A stretch of 64,000 nucleotides of DNA, from NCBI RefSeq assembly GCF_001685355.1, contig NZ_CP016438.1:3534001-3598000 (forward strand). Direction: 5' to 3'. This document shows, in pieces, positions 8,347 through 16,678 of this stretch. Origin of the DNA: Streptomyces lincolnensis (GTDB lineage: Bacteria; Actinomycetota; Actinomycetes; Streptomycetales; Streptomycetaceae). A program made the position numbers and the translations under genes. The notes below the pieces were generated by a model that saw only the letters and a list, made by a program, of their open reading frames with translations, was not told where the DNA came from and did not search any database. Each line of letters opens with the position of its first letter. Position 1 is the stretch's first letter.

Positions 8347-9846
8347 TTATGCCACGCCGTCCTGCCGGTCCAGGACACTGGCCAGTGCCGCCTCGAAGCC
8401 GGAGGCCTGGCCGGCGGCCGCCGTCGGGTCCTGCTGGCGGACGTCGATGACGTGTCCGGTCAGCTCGGAAAGCAGCACATCGAGCGAGGTGCGGGCCACG
8501 GCCTCGGAGGAGAGCAGGCTGCCCGTGGGCTCCTGACCGAAGGCCTTGGTACGCATCGGAGTGGCGGTCCGCTCCGGGTTGATGCAGTTCACCCGGATGC
8601 CGTCGCCGGCCCACTCGTCGGACAGGGCCTGGGTGAGGTTCACCATGGCGGCCTTGGTCGAGGAGTAGAGGCTGTACTCGGCGCGGCCGCGGGTGTAGCT
8701 GCTGGAGGTGTACAGCAGCAACTGGCCCTTGGTCTCGGCGAGGTACTTGTACGACGACCGGGCGATCTGCACCGGGGCCAGGTAGTTGACCTTCAGCGCT
8801 TCCTCGATGGTCGCGTTGTCGGTCTCCGCCAGCTTGCCGATGCGCAGGACGCCCGCCGTGTTGACGACGTAGTCGATGCGCCCGGTCTCGGCGTACGCCT
8901 TGGAGAGCGCGTCGTCGACCTCCTCCGGGTTCTCGACGTGGGTGCCGGTGGTGGAGCGGCCCAGCGCGTAGACCTTCGCGCCGTAGGCTCCGGCGACCTC
9001 GCAGATGTCCTTGCCGATGCCGTACGAGCCGCCGAAGACGACGACCGTCTTGCCGGTCAGCAGCTCGCGGTAGGCCTCCTCGGAGACCTGCTCGGGCGCG
9101 GCGGTCGAGGCGAGCTGGAACAGCTTGTCGGCGATGAAGACGTCGACGGGCTGGGTGACCTTCATGTTGTACTCGTCGCCCGCGACGACGTGGATCGGCA
9201 CGTCGGGCAGGTACTTGAGCACGACCGAACAGTCGTCGGTGGCCTGGAAGTTGGGGTCGCCGGCGGCGACCTGATAGGCCCGCTTGATCGTCGACAGCTT
9301 GAACGCCTGCGGGGTCTGGCCGCGGCGCAGCCGGGAGCGGTCGGGGATCTCGGTGATGAACTCGCCGTCCTCGCCGTGCGTCCGGGTCACGATGATGGTG
9401 TCCGCGGACGGGATGGCGACGTCGACCGCCTGGAAGCGCTCCAGGGCGATGACGCAGTCGTCGATGACGCGCTGCGACAGCAGGGGGCGTACGGCGTCGT
9501 GGAAGAGGACGTTCAGGTCCTCGCCGTCGGCCAGCCCCTCACCCAGGGCCTCGATGGCACGCTCGGTGGTCTCGTTACGGGTGGAGCCGCCCTCGATGAT
9601 CCTCTTGACCTTCTTGAACCCGGCCTTGGCGACGATCTTCTCGACGTCGGGCACGTACCCCGGCGCCATCAGCACGATGATGTCGTCGATCGAGTCCGCC
9701 TTCTCGAAGGTGGTCAAGGTGTGCTCGATGACTGCCTTGCCGGCGATCTTCAGCAGCTGCTTGGGGATCGACAGACCCACCCGCTGACCGGTGCCACCGG
9801 CCAGGATCACTGCGGTGGTACGGGGCTTGGCTATGTGCTGGGACAC
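8347..9846 (-). CDS. Bifunctional CDP-polyol enzyme: IspD-like cytidylyltransferase fused to SDR reductase (TarI-TarJ / Bcs1-like)
   Basis: Predicted to make a CDP-activated polyol, most likely CDP-ribitol: the reductase would reduce ribulose 5-phosphate and the transferase would use CTP. 499 residues from the GTG at 9846 (AAGGTAGG upstream). The N-terminal half has ILAGGTGQRVGLSIPKQLL, the nucleotide loop of IspD/TarI enzymes. From about residue 270 an SDR domain follows: GGSYGIGKDI Rossmann loop, VVNTAGV and YSSTK (catalytic Tyr-x3-Lys). Staphylococcal TarJ is a zinc alcohol-dehydrogenase type; the IspD-SDR order here matches the Haemophilus capsule enzyme Acs1/Bcs1. A methylerythritol or other CDP-polyol product is possible, but neighbours argue for a wall polymer. 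Confidence 0.87.
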   Translation of the reverse strand: MSQHIAKPRTTAVILAGGTGQRVGLSIPKQLLKIAGKAVIEHTLTTFEKADSIDDIIVLMAPGYVPDVEKIVAKAGFKKVKRIIEGGSTRNETTERAIEALGEGLADGEDLNVLFHDAVRPLLSQRVIDDCVIALERFQAVDVAIPSADTIIVTRTHGEDGEFITEIPDRSRLRRGQTPQAFKLSTIKRAYQVAAGDPNFQATDDCSVVLKYLPDVPIHVVAGDEYNMKVTQPVDVFIADKLFQLASTAAPEQVSEEAYRELLTGKTVVVFGGSYGIGKDICEVAGAYGAKVYALGRSTTGTHVENPEEVDDALSKAYAETGRIDYVVNTAGVLRIGKLAETDNATIEEALKVNYLAPVQIARSSYKYLAETKGQLLLYTSSSYTRGRAEYSLYSSTKAAMVNLTQALSDEWAGDGIRVNCINPERTATPMRTKAFGQEPTGSLLSSEAVARTSLDVLLSELTGHVIDVRQQDPTAAAGQASGFEAALASVLDRQDGVA

Positions 9847-10387
9847 AGGTTGACCTACCTTGGGGCGACAGGGAACGTGGAAATGGTCCCACTCTTAGTT
9901 ACCGCAGTGCAAGGTGAGCGCTGTCCACCGCATATGTGCGCGCAACCTGTCATTCACCTTGTACGCCTGGTGATTGAGGGAGACATGTTCCTTCGAAGGA
10001 GTGGCCGCCCGCGGAATTGCTGTGAGTAACTCCACAGGGTGTTCACCATTACTGAGAGTGACGTCCGGGCACCTCAACGGTACGCGCCTCGACAGGCGCC
10101 GAGCGCTCCGGACAGCGGGGCCGGTACACCGAGCACGCGCACGCGCCCTCCCGGGTGCGGGTCTTCACGCCCCCGGGACGGGGGGTGCACGTGTTCTCCA
10201 TATGCGTCACGGCGCCGTATCGGACGAGCCCCGAATAGGGCTCCTCCGGTAGTTCATTTCCTCGGAATTCCTTATTAAGATTCCGCAGCATTTCGGTCTC
10301 GGCGAGGACCTGAGAGTCCTGGGAGAGACACGGGAGAGACCTGGGACCCGAATGAGTCCCAGGTCTCCCGGTGTCCGGTGGGACCGG
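9847..10387. other. 541-bp intergenic region with no gene
   Basis: No convincing coding frame. It holds the phoD terminator at its right end and must contain the promoter of the cytidylyltransferase-SDR gene at its left end. ATTCACC at 9955-9961 and GTTCACC at 10041-10047 resemble single half-sites of the Streptomyces PHO box, but I do not see a clean 11-base direct repeat. The stretch 9880-10060 is noticeably less GC-rich than the average here. Confidence 0.5.
10331..10370 (-). terminator. Terminator after phoD
   Basis: GAGACCTGGGAC (left arm) pairs with GTCCCAGGTCTC over 12 bp, extended by CGGGA/TCCCG. It lies 18 bases beyond the phoD stop at 10388. The T run is poor, as is common in Streptomyces. 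Confidence 0.75.
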
Positions 10388-11938
10388 TCAGACGAGCCGG
10401 ACGCCCGGCCGCCCCGCGTCCACCCGCAGCCTGGCCAGCGTGCTGGGCACGGCCTCCGGCTTGAGCACCGTGTCGACCACCCGGACCTGCGCGTCGATGC
10501 GGTCGCGGCGGACGTCGAAGAGGTGGTAGCCGCGGTGGGCGTCGATGAACTTCCAGTGCGGGTTGTCCGGCATCAGCGGGTCCCACTGGCGGTGGAAGGC
10601 GTCGAGGTCCTGGTCGCCGTTGCTGGAGATGGAGGTGCCGACGAACTCGGCGCCCACGACCTGGGAGGCTGGGTCGGCGTAGTCCGTCTTCAGGTCGCTG
10701 ATCATCGTCAGGTGACGGTCGCCGCTGAGCACGACCGGGTTGCGGACGTCGCGGAACTCGTCGAGGAGCGCGTTGCGTTCGGCCTGGTAGCCGTCCCAGG
10801 CGTCGTAGAACCAGAGCTTGCCCTCGCCGATCTGGAGGTCGGTCTCGGCCATCATGATCTGCGAGGCGATGAGGTTCCAGCGGGCGGGCGAGCGGTGCAG
10901 CCCGTCGAGCAGCCACTGCTTCTGGTCGGCGCCGAGCATGGTGAGCGCGGGGTCCTGGGCGCCGGCCTGGCTGGTCGCCTGGTCGCTGCGGAACTGCCGG
11001 GTGTCCAGGACGCTCAGGCGGGCCAGCCGGCCGAAGTCGAGGCGGCGGTGCATCCGGATGTGCGGGCCGTTCGGCACGGCGGCGGCACGCACCGGCATGT
11101 GCTCGTAGTACGCCTGGTAGGCCGCGGTCAGCCGTGCCACGAAGGCGTCGTGCGGTTGCTTGGCCGGGTCCTGGGGGATCTCGCCGGCGAAGTCGTTGTC
11201 GACCTCGTGGTCGTCGAAGGTGACCACGAAGGGCGCGTTGGCGTGGATGTCGGCGAGGTCGGGGTCCAGCCGGTACTGGGCGTACCGGTTGCGGTACTGG
11301 GTGAGGGTGTACGGCTCGCCCGAGCCCTCGTGCCGCCGTACGGCCGTCGCGGAGGGCGCCGACTCGTAGATGTAGTCGCCGACGAACAGCACGACGTCCG
11401 GGTCCTGGGCCAGCATGTCGGCGTACGGCGTGAAGTAGCCGTTCTGCCAGTTCTGGCAGGAGGCCAGCGCCACCCGCAGGTGGCCGCCGGTGCTGTGCGC
11501 GGGGGGCGCGGTGCGGGTACGGCCGACGCGGGAGATCTGGCCGCCGGCCCGGAAGCGGTACCAGTAGACGCGGCCGGCGCGCAGACCCCGTACGTCGACG
11601 TGAACGCTGTGCCCGTATGCGGGCAGGGCCTGGGCGGTGCCCCGGCGGACCACCTTTCTGAACCGTTCGTCCGCGGCGACCTCCCACTGCACCGGCACCG
11701 CCGCGTCGGGCATGCCGCCGCCGTTGAGCGGGTCGGGGGCGAGCCGGGTCCACAAGACCACGCCGTCCGGGAGCGGGTCGCCGGACGCGACGCCCAGGCC
11801 GAAGACACCGTCGGGCAGCGGTGTCGCGGCCGCCCGGGCGGTACCGGGCAGCCAGAGCTGGGCGGAGGCCGCGGCGCCGACCACGGCGGCACCGGCGGTC
11901 AGAAAACGGCGGCGGTCGGGCGATGTTGCTCCAGTCAT
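10388..11938 (-). CDS. phoD: Alkaline phosphatase/phosphodiesterase D, Tat-exported
   Basis: Secreted metallo-phosphoesterase; in Bacillus subtilis PhoD cleaves wall teichoic acid during phosphate starvation. About 516 residues from the ATG at 11938, preceded by AAGGGAG at seven bases. The N-terminus is a twin-arginine signal: SPDRRRFLTAGAAVVGAA, then an Ala-rich h-region and a likely cleavage after TARA. Metal-site motifs follow in family order: ASCQNW, LFVGDYIYES, FDDHEVDNDFAG and SGDRHLTMISD. It stands beside the teichoic-type genes on the same strand, which suggests scavenging phosphate from, or remodelling, that polymer. It probably depends on PhoP, but no solid PHO box was found upstream. 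Confidence 0.93.
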   Translation of the reverse strand: MTGATSPDRRRFLTAGAAVVGAAASAQLWLPGTARAAATPLPDGVFGLGVASGDPLPDGVVLWTRLAPDPLNGGGMPDAAVPVQWEVAADERFRKVVRRGTAQALPAYGHSVHVDVRGLRAGRVYWYRFRAGGQISRVGRTRTAPPAHSTGGHLRVALASCQNWQNGYFTPYADMLAQDPDVVLFVGDYIYESAPSATAVRRHEGSGEPYTLTQYRNRYAQYRLDPDLADIHANAPFVVTFDDHEVDNDFAGEIPQDPAKQPHDAFVARLTAAYQAYYEHMPVRAAAVPNGPHIRMHRRLDFGRLARLSVLDTRQFRSDQATSQAGAQDPALTMLGADQKQWLLDGLHRSPARWNLIASQIMMAETDLQIGEGKLWFYDAWDGYQAERNALLDEFRDVRNPVVLSGDRHLTMISDLKTDYADPASQVVGAEFVGTSISSNGDQDLDAFHRQWDPLMPDNPHWKFIDAHRGYHLFDVRRDRIDAQVRVVDTVLKPEAVPSTLARLRVDAGRPGVRLV

Positions 11939-12054
11939 CAGCAAACTCCCTTGCCTCTCTGGCCTCGTGGACACTGGGAAGCTCACGCCCGCGGACGGAC
12001 GGTCCGCTGAACCGCAGGCTTCGCGTGCATGACAACTAGGAAGACAACAAAAGA

Positions 12055-12092
12055 CCCGTTGCGGCACAAGAACTCATTCTTGCCGCAACGGG
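12055..12092 (-). terminator. Intrinsic terminator of the FG-GAP gene
   Basis: CCCGTTGCGG pairs with CCGCAACGGG and CAAGAA with TTCTTG around a CTCA loop, with a two-base bulge. On the minus strand the stem is followed by TCTTTTGTTGTCTT, a good U tract. It lies 12 bases past the stop at 12105. Confidence 0.92.
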
Positions 12093-12104
12093 CCTGACAG
12101 ATGA

Positions 12105-13628
12105 TCAGCCGGCGAAATTCGATCCGAGTCGTGCCGCCGTACCGTTCACCTTGAAGGCGGAGCTGCCCCAGGAGGTGGTGCCCTTCTCCCCCACGAGAGT
12201 GGCCGGAATCGGCGTGCCGCCGGGCGCCACGACGTACTCCGCCCGGGACCGGAAGGCCCACACGTACCCGGCGTTCGCGTTCTCCCCCGGCGCGCCGACG
12301 GACACGTCCGACAGACCGTCACGGTTCGCGTCGCCGGTGAACAGGGCCGCGCCGAAGGCGTCGCCCTTCTCGGCGGCACCCGGCACACCGTTGTCGTTCT
12401 GCGTGTACACCTGGTGGTAGGGACCGGTGCCGGTCAGCCCGCCGGCCCTGCCCTTCAGTACGACGACGGCGCCCGCGTCGGGCCAGGCGTCCCGGTCGGT
12501 CGGGGTGCCGAGATCCTCGCCGGGCACGCCGGTGACCACGTCCGGGTATCCGTCGCCGTCGACGTCGGCGAGGTGGATGTCGCTGCCGAAGCGGTCGCCC
12601 TTCTCGGGCTCGCCGGGCACCCCCGGGCTGGACTGGTTGAGGAACTGCGCCTTCACCCCGTCGGGCCCCTCGGCGGTGCCCGGGATCCAGGCGACCCGCC
12701 CGCCCTTGGCGAGATAGGTGTCGAGGTCACTGTCGTGGCCGTCGACGGTACGGCCCACCACGATGTCGTCGTACCCGTCCCGGTTCACGTCCCCGACGTC
12801 GAGGTTCTCGCCGCCCTGGAGTCCGGCGCCGTCGACGTCGTAGACGAGGGTGTACGGCGTGAGTCCGTTCCGCGTGCCGTACCAGTAGACGATCCGGCGG
12901 GAGTCGAACTCATCCTGGTCGTTCTCCGCGGCGACGACGTCGGTGATGCCGTCGCCGTTGATGTCACCGGCCGCCAGGTCGAGGACGGCGCTGGAGTACT
13001 TGTCCACCACCAGCTGCTCACCCTTGGCGGAACCGTTCCTGCCGAAGGGGCCCTTGAGGACACGCAGGTCGTGGTCGTTCTGGACGGTCACCACGTCACT
13101 CGCCCCGTCGCCGTGCACGTCGGCGGCCGTGAGCCGGCCCTGGGTGCCGAGGCGGTCGTGGGCGCGCCTGCCGGCGGCCAGGGAGGAGGCGCCGGACAGG
13201 CCCTTGGCGCTGCCCCAGACGACCTCGACGTAGCCGGAGTCGGTGCCGAAGGACGTGTCCTCGCCGCCGACGCCGACGACCAGGTCGGTGTACCCGTCCC
13301 GGTCGAGGTCGGCCGTGGTGAGCGCGCTGCCGAACCGGTCGCCCTTCTCGGCGGTACCGGGGACGCCCGCGCTGTTCTGCGTGAACAGCTTCCGGCTGCC
13401 GCCGATCCAGCCGGACTTGCCGCCGTACTGCACGGCGACGTATCCGGCCTGCGTCCTTCCGCCCACGGTCGCCATGGGCGCCGCGACGGCGAGGTCGGCG
13501 TATCCGTCGCCGTTGAAGTCGTCCTGGGCCTTGGTGGTGGCCGGGGCCGCCTGAGCCGCCTGGGCCGTCGGCAGGGCGAGGCCGGTGGCGGTGAGGAGGG
13601 CGAGTGCGACGACGAGGGTACGTCTCAT
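12105..13628 (-). CDS. Secreted FG-GAP / VCBS beta-propeller protein
   Basis: An extracellular protein of 507 residues with seven integrin-alpha-type repeats. Start is the ATG at 13628 with GGAG eight bases upstream; the frame is open to 13706 without a ribosome site. Residues 1-30 form a Sec signal peptide (MRRTLVVALALLTATGLALP, then an AQAAQA-type cleavage region). Calcium-binding loops of the DxDxDG type recur: DFNGDGYADL, DLDRDGYTDL, DVHGDGASDV, DINGDGITDV, DVNRDGYDDI, DVDGDGYPDV and DANRDGLSDV. Three copies of an EKGDxFG signature also occur. Seven repeats predict a complete seven-bladed propeller. No enzymatic domain is attached, so a ligand- or surface-binding role is likely but unproved. 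It has its own terminators on both sides. Confidence 0.9.
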   Translation of the reverse strand: MRRTLVVALALLTATGLALPTAQAAQAAPATTKAQDDFNGDGYADLAVAAPMATVGGRTQAGYVAVQYGGKSGWIGGSRKLFTQNSAGVPGTAEKGDRFGSALTTADLDRDGYTDLVVGVGGEDTSFGTDSGYVEVVWGSAKGLSGASSLAAGRRAHDRLGTQGRLTAADVHGDGASDVVTVQNDHDLRVLKGPFGRNGSAKGEQLVVDKYSSAVLDLAAGDINGDGITDVVAAENDQDEFDSRRIVYWYGTRNGLTPYTLVYDVDGAGLQGGENLDVGDVNRDGYDDIVVGRTVDGHDSDLDTYLAKGGRVAWIPGTAEGPDGVKAQFLNQSSPGVPGEPEKGDRFGSDIHLADVDGDGYPDVVTGVPGEDLGTPTDRDAWPDAGAVVVLKGRAGGLTGTGPYHQVYTQNDNGVPGAAEKGDAFGAALFTGDANRDGLSDVSVGAPGENANAGYVWAFRSRAEYVVAPGGTPIPATLVGEKGTTSWGSSAFKVNGTAARLGSNFAG

Positions 13629-13650
13629 GGGATCGACTCCGGGAAAGTAA

Positions 13651-13682
13651 GGGGCAGTTGACCAGAGAAGGTCGACTGCCCC
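13651..13682 (-). terminator. Terminator after obg
   Basis: GGGGCAGTTGACC pairs with GGTCGACTGCCCC around a six-base loop, one G-T pair. On the minus strand it is followed by TTACTTTCCC. It closes the rplU-rpmA-obg unit. Confidence 0.85.
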
Positions 13683-13760
13683 TCCCTGCTGCCCCGTACG
13701 ACTCACCGCATGGACAGAGGGTTGTCCTGCCGTGTCCCCGGAGTCCTTCCGGAGTTCACC

Positions 13761-15200
13761 CTAGAACGGCTCGAAATCGTCGAACTCCTGGGACGCCTCG
13801 TCGCGTTCGGCCTGCTTGTCCCGGCGGCGCTGGGCCGCGGGGCGGGGCTCCTCGAAACGGTGGTCCTCGCCGCGGCGGCCGAGCATCTCGGCGCCGGCCA
13901 TGACCGTCGGCTCCCAGTCGAAGACGACGGCGTTGTCCTCGGGGCCGATGGCGACGCCGTCGCCCGAGCGGGCGCCCGCCTTCATCAGCTCGTCCTCCAC
14001 ACCGAGGCGGTTGAGGCGGTCGGCGAGATAGCCGACGGCCTCGTCGTTGCTGAAGTCGGTCTGCCGCACCCAGCGCTCCGGCTTCTCGCCGCGCACCCGG
14101 AACAGCCCGTCCTCCTCGCGCGTCACGGTGAAACCGGCGTCGTCCACGGCCTTGGGCCGGATGACGATCCGGGTCGCCTCCTCCTTGGGCTTGGCGGCCC
14201 GCGCCTTGGCGACCACGTCGGCCAGCGCGAACGACAGTTCCTTCAGCCCCATGTGCGCCACCGCGGACACCTCGAAGACGCGGTAGCCGCGCGCCTCCAG
14301 ATCCGGCCGCACCATCTCGGCGAGGTCCTTGCCGTCCGGGACGTCGATCTTGTTCAGGACGATCATGCGGGGCCGCTTGTCGAGTCCGGCACCGTACTGC
14401 CGCAGCTCCTCCTCGATGACGTCGAGGTCGGAGACCGGGTCGCGCTCGGACTCCAGCGTGGCCGTGTCCAGCACGTGCACCAGGACGCTGCACCGCTCGA
14501 CGTGGCGCAGGAACTCCAGGCCCAGGCCCTTGCCCTGACTGGCGCCCGGGATGAGGCCCGGCACGTCGGCGATCGTGTAGACGGTCGAGCCGGCCGTGAC
14601 CACGCCCAGGTTCGGGACGAGGGTGGTGAACGGGTAGTCGGCGATCTTCGGCTTGGCGGCACTCAGCACCGAGATCAGCGAGGACTTGCCCGCGCTCGGG
14701 TAGCCCACCAGCGCCACGTCGGCGACGGTCTTCAGCTCCAGGACGATGTCCTGGAGGCCACCGGGCACACCGAGCAGCGCGAAGCCGGGGGCCTTGCGCC
14801 GGGCGGAGGCCAGCGCCGCGTTGCCGAGCCCGCCGCGGCCGCCCTGGGCGGCGACGTACGAGGTGCCGTGACCGACCAGGTCGGCGAGCACGTTGCCCGC
14901 CTTGTCGAGGACGACGGTGCCGTCCGGCACGGGCAGGACGAGGTCCTGGCCGTCCTTGCCGGAGCGGTTGCCGCCCTCGCCGGGCTTGCCGTTGGTGGCC
15001 TTGCGGTGCGGGGAGTGGTGGTAGTCGAGGAGCGTGGTGACGGACTGGTCGACGGTGAGGATGACGTCACCGCCACGACCGCCGTTGCCGCCGTCCGGGC
15101 CGCCCAGCGGCTTGAACTTCTCCCGGTGGACGGAGGCACAGCCGTGGCCTCCGTTACCCGCGGCGACATGCAGCTCGACGCGGTCCACGAAGGTGGTCAT
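13761..15200 (-). CDS. obg: Obg/CgtA GTPase
   Basis: Essential ribosome-associated GTPase; in Streptomyces it is also linked to the onset of aerial growth. 479 residues. The N-terminal glycine-rich Obg fold is evident ([32 protein letters not shown]). The G domain has [12 protein letters not shown] (P-loop), [10 protein letters not shown] and NKIDVPDG. The C-terminal part (about 360-445) fits the OCT domain ([20 protein letters not shown]), followed by a charged tail [20 protein letters not shown]. It lies downstream of rplU and rpmA, the near-universal arrangement. The usual downstream partner proB is displaced by about 11.5 kb. Confidence 0.97.
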   Translation of the reverse strand: MTTFVDRVELHVAAGNGGHGCASVHREKFKPLGGPDGGNGGRGGDVILTVDQSVTTLLDYHHSPHRKATNGKPGEGGNRSGKDGQDLVLPVPDGTVVLDKAGNVLADLVGHGTSYVAAQGGRGGLGNAALASARRKAPGFALLGVPGGLQDIVLELKTVADVALVGYPSAGKSSLISVLSAAKPKIADYPFTTLVPNLGVVTAGSTVYTIADVPGLIPGASQGKGLGLEFLRHVERCSVLVHVLDTATLESERDPVSDLDVIEEELRQYGAGLDKRPRMIVLNKIDVPDGKDLAEMVRPDLEARGYRVFEVSAVAHMGLKELSFALADVVAKARAAKPKEEATRIVIRPKAVDDAGFTVTREEDGLFRVRGEKPERWVRQTDFSNDEAVGYLADRLNRLGVEDELMKAGARSGDGVAIGPEDNAVVFDWEPTVMAGAEMLGRRGEDHRFEEPRPAAQRRRDKQAERDEASQEFDDFEPF

Positions 15201-15250
15201 GGGATGTGCCTCCAGTTACTTACGGGAATGTCTTTGTACTAACACGCGAA

Positions 15251-15289
15251 AGGCGGACCCGCTTCCCGTGAGGGAAGTGAGGTCCGCCT
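15251..15289 (-). terminator. Hairpin between rpmA and obg
   Basis: AGGCGGACC pairs with GGTCCGCCT and CTTCCC with GGGAAG around a GTGA loop, with a small internal loop. It lies between the rpmA stop and the obg start, so it may attenuate read-through and keep obg expression below that of the ribosomal genes. Confidence 0.75.
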
Positions 15290-15304
15290 CGCGAAAGCTT
15301 CCGA

Positions 15305-15559
15305 TCAGGCGACCGGAACGATGTTCACGACCTTGCGGCCACGGTGGGTGCCGAACTGCACCGAACCGGCCTGCAGGGCGAACAGCGTGTCGTCGCCGCC
15401 ACGGCCGACGCCCGCACCCGGGTGGAAGTGGGTGCCGCGCTGGCGGACCAGGATCTCGCCCGCGTTGACGACCTGACCGCCGAAGCGCTTCACGCCGAGG
15501 CGCTGAGCGTTGGAGTCACGACCGTTGCGGGTGGACGATGCGCCCTTCTTGTGTGCCAT
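15305..15559 (-). CDS. rpmA: 50S ribosomal protein L27
   Basis: Large-subunit protein near the peptidyl transferase centre. 84 residues, normal for the family. It begins [20 protein letters not shown], the canonical L27 start without the cleavable N-terminal extension found in Firmicutes, and continues GERFGGQ-like [20 protein letters not shown] and [19 protein letters not shown]. It lies 14 bases downstream of rplU and is co-transcribed with it. Confidence 0.98.
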   Translation of the reverse strand: MAHKKGASSTRNGRDSNAQRLGVKRFGGQVVNAGEILVRQRGTHFHPGAGVGRGGDDTLFALQAGSVQFGTHRGRKVVNIVPVA

Positions 15560-15573
15560 CTCTCCTCAGTCCC

Positions 15574-15894
15574 TTACTTCGCAGCCGCGGGGATCTCAGT
15601 GACCTTGATCGCCGTGTACTGCTGGCGGTGGCCCTGACGACGGCGGTAGCCGGTCTTGTTCTTGTAGCGAAGGATGTCGATCTTGACGCCCTTGTGGTGG
15701 TCCACGACCTCGGCCTGGACCTTGATGCCGGCCAGCACCCACGGGTCGCTGGTAACAGCTTCGCCGTCGACAACGAGCAGGGTCGAGAGCTCGACCGTGT
15801 CGCCAACCTTGGCAGTGGAAATCTTGTCAACCTCAACGATGTCGCCGACAGCAACCTTGTGCTGGCGACCACCGCTGCGCACGATGGCGTACAC
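15574..15894 (-). CDS. rplU: 50S ribosomal protein L21
   Basis: Large-subunit protein binding 23S rRNA. 106 residues, typical length. Signature regions are [20 protein letters not shown] and, near the end, [20 protein letters not shown], the conserved basic RNA-binding stretch. It is the first gene of the rplU-rpmA-obg unit. In related genomes it directly follows rne; here the rhamnose gene cluster intervenes. Confidence 0.98.
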   Translation of the reverse strand: MYAIVRSGGRQHKVAVGDIVEVDKISTAKVGDTVELSTLLVVDGEAVTSDPWVLAGIKVQAEVVDHHKGVKIDILRYKNKTGYRRRQGHRQQYTAIKVTEIPAAAK

Positions 15895-16062
15895 GCGGAT
15901 CTCACTCTCTCGCTCGGGGACGGCACCCCCGCAGTCCAGCCGCCCGGCAGAGCGAACGGCCTCTCCCGGCCGGAAAGCCCGGGAGGAAAAGGTTTACGGG
16001 GATGTGGCGTGTCACCTGTGGACACGCCGACGGTCAAGGTTACGGGGGCGGCTCAGGTCCGG
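15895..16062 (-). promoter_or_regulatory. Leader region of rplU with two hairpins
   Basis: On the minus strand this 168-base gap contains CTCCCGG / CCGGGAG with a short loop (about 15962-15984) and, nearer the start, GGGG / CCCC around TGCCGT (about 15917-15931). Ribosomal leaders often bind their own product. Whether these hairpins do so is an inference; no database motif could be tested. Confidence 0.4.
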
Positions 16063-16671
16063 TCAAACCGAGCCCGGGCGGCCGAGGCTCTCCCGGTAGG
16101 CCACGCACGCCTCGTAGGTGGGCAGCAGGCCCCGCGCCTCGGCCTCGGCCAGGGTGGGCGCCTGCTCGTCCTTGGCGGAGAGCAGCGGGGCGATGTCCGC
16201 CGGCCACTCGATGCCGAGGGCGGGGTCGAGCGGGTGGACGCCGTGCTCGCGCTCGGGCGCGTACCCCTCGGAGCACAGGTAGACCACCGTGGCGTCGTCG
16301 GTGAGCGCCATGAAGCCGTGGCCGAGGCCCTCGGAGAGATAGACCGCGTGGTGGTCCTGATCGTCCAGGCGGACGATCTCCCACTGGCCGTAGGTGGGCG
16401 AGCCGGTCCGGATGTCCACGATCACGTCGAGGACCGCGCCGCGCACGCACTTGACGTACTTGGCCTGGCTGGGCGGCACGTCCGCGAAGTGGATGCCGCG
16501 CAGGGTGCCCCGGCTGGAGACGGACATGTTGGCCTGGGCCAGGCTCAGCCGGTGGCCCGCCGCCTCGGCGAACACCGGGGCCTTGAACCACTCGTGGAAG
16601 CTGCCGCGGCCGTCGGGGAAGACCTTCGGCTCGTGCACCCAGGCGCCGGAGATGGAAAGAGGTCGCATCAC
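16063..16671 (-). CDS. rfbC: dTDP-4-dehydrorhamnose 3,5-epimerase
   Basis: Third step of dTDP-L-rhamnose synthesis. 202 residues (201 if the following ATG at 16668 is used; both starts are adjacent, GTG-ATG). The cupin core is recognisable: FPDGRGSFHEWF, LAQANMSVSSRGTLRGIHF with the catalytic-base His, and VYLSEGLGHGFMALTDDA. It begins seven bases after the TarS-like gene, so it is the last gene of an rfbD-GT-rfbC unit. It stops 168 bases before rplU. Confidence 0.95.
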   Translation of the reverse strand: MMRPLSISGAWVHEPKVFPDGRGSFHEWFKAPVFAEAAGHRLSLAQANMSVSSRGTLRGIHFADVPPSQAKYVKCVRGAVLDVIVDIRTGSPTYGQWEIVRLDDQDHHAVYLSEGLGHGFMALTDDATVVYLCSEGYAPEREHGVHPLDPALGIEWPADIAPLLSAKDEQAPTLAEAEARGLLPTYEACVAYRESLGRPGSV

Positions 16672-16678
16672 AGAGTCC

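Noticed and set aside
12300..13520. Repeated DNA segments within the FG-GAP gene as an inserted repeat family
   Set aside because: The repeats follow the protein's blade periodicity and are explained by the propeller fold.
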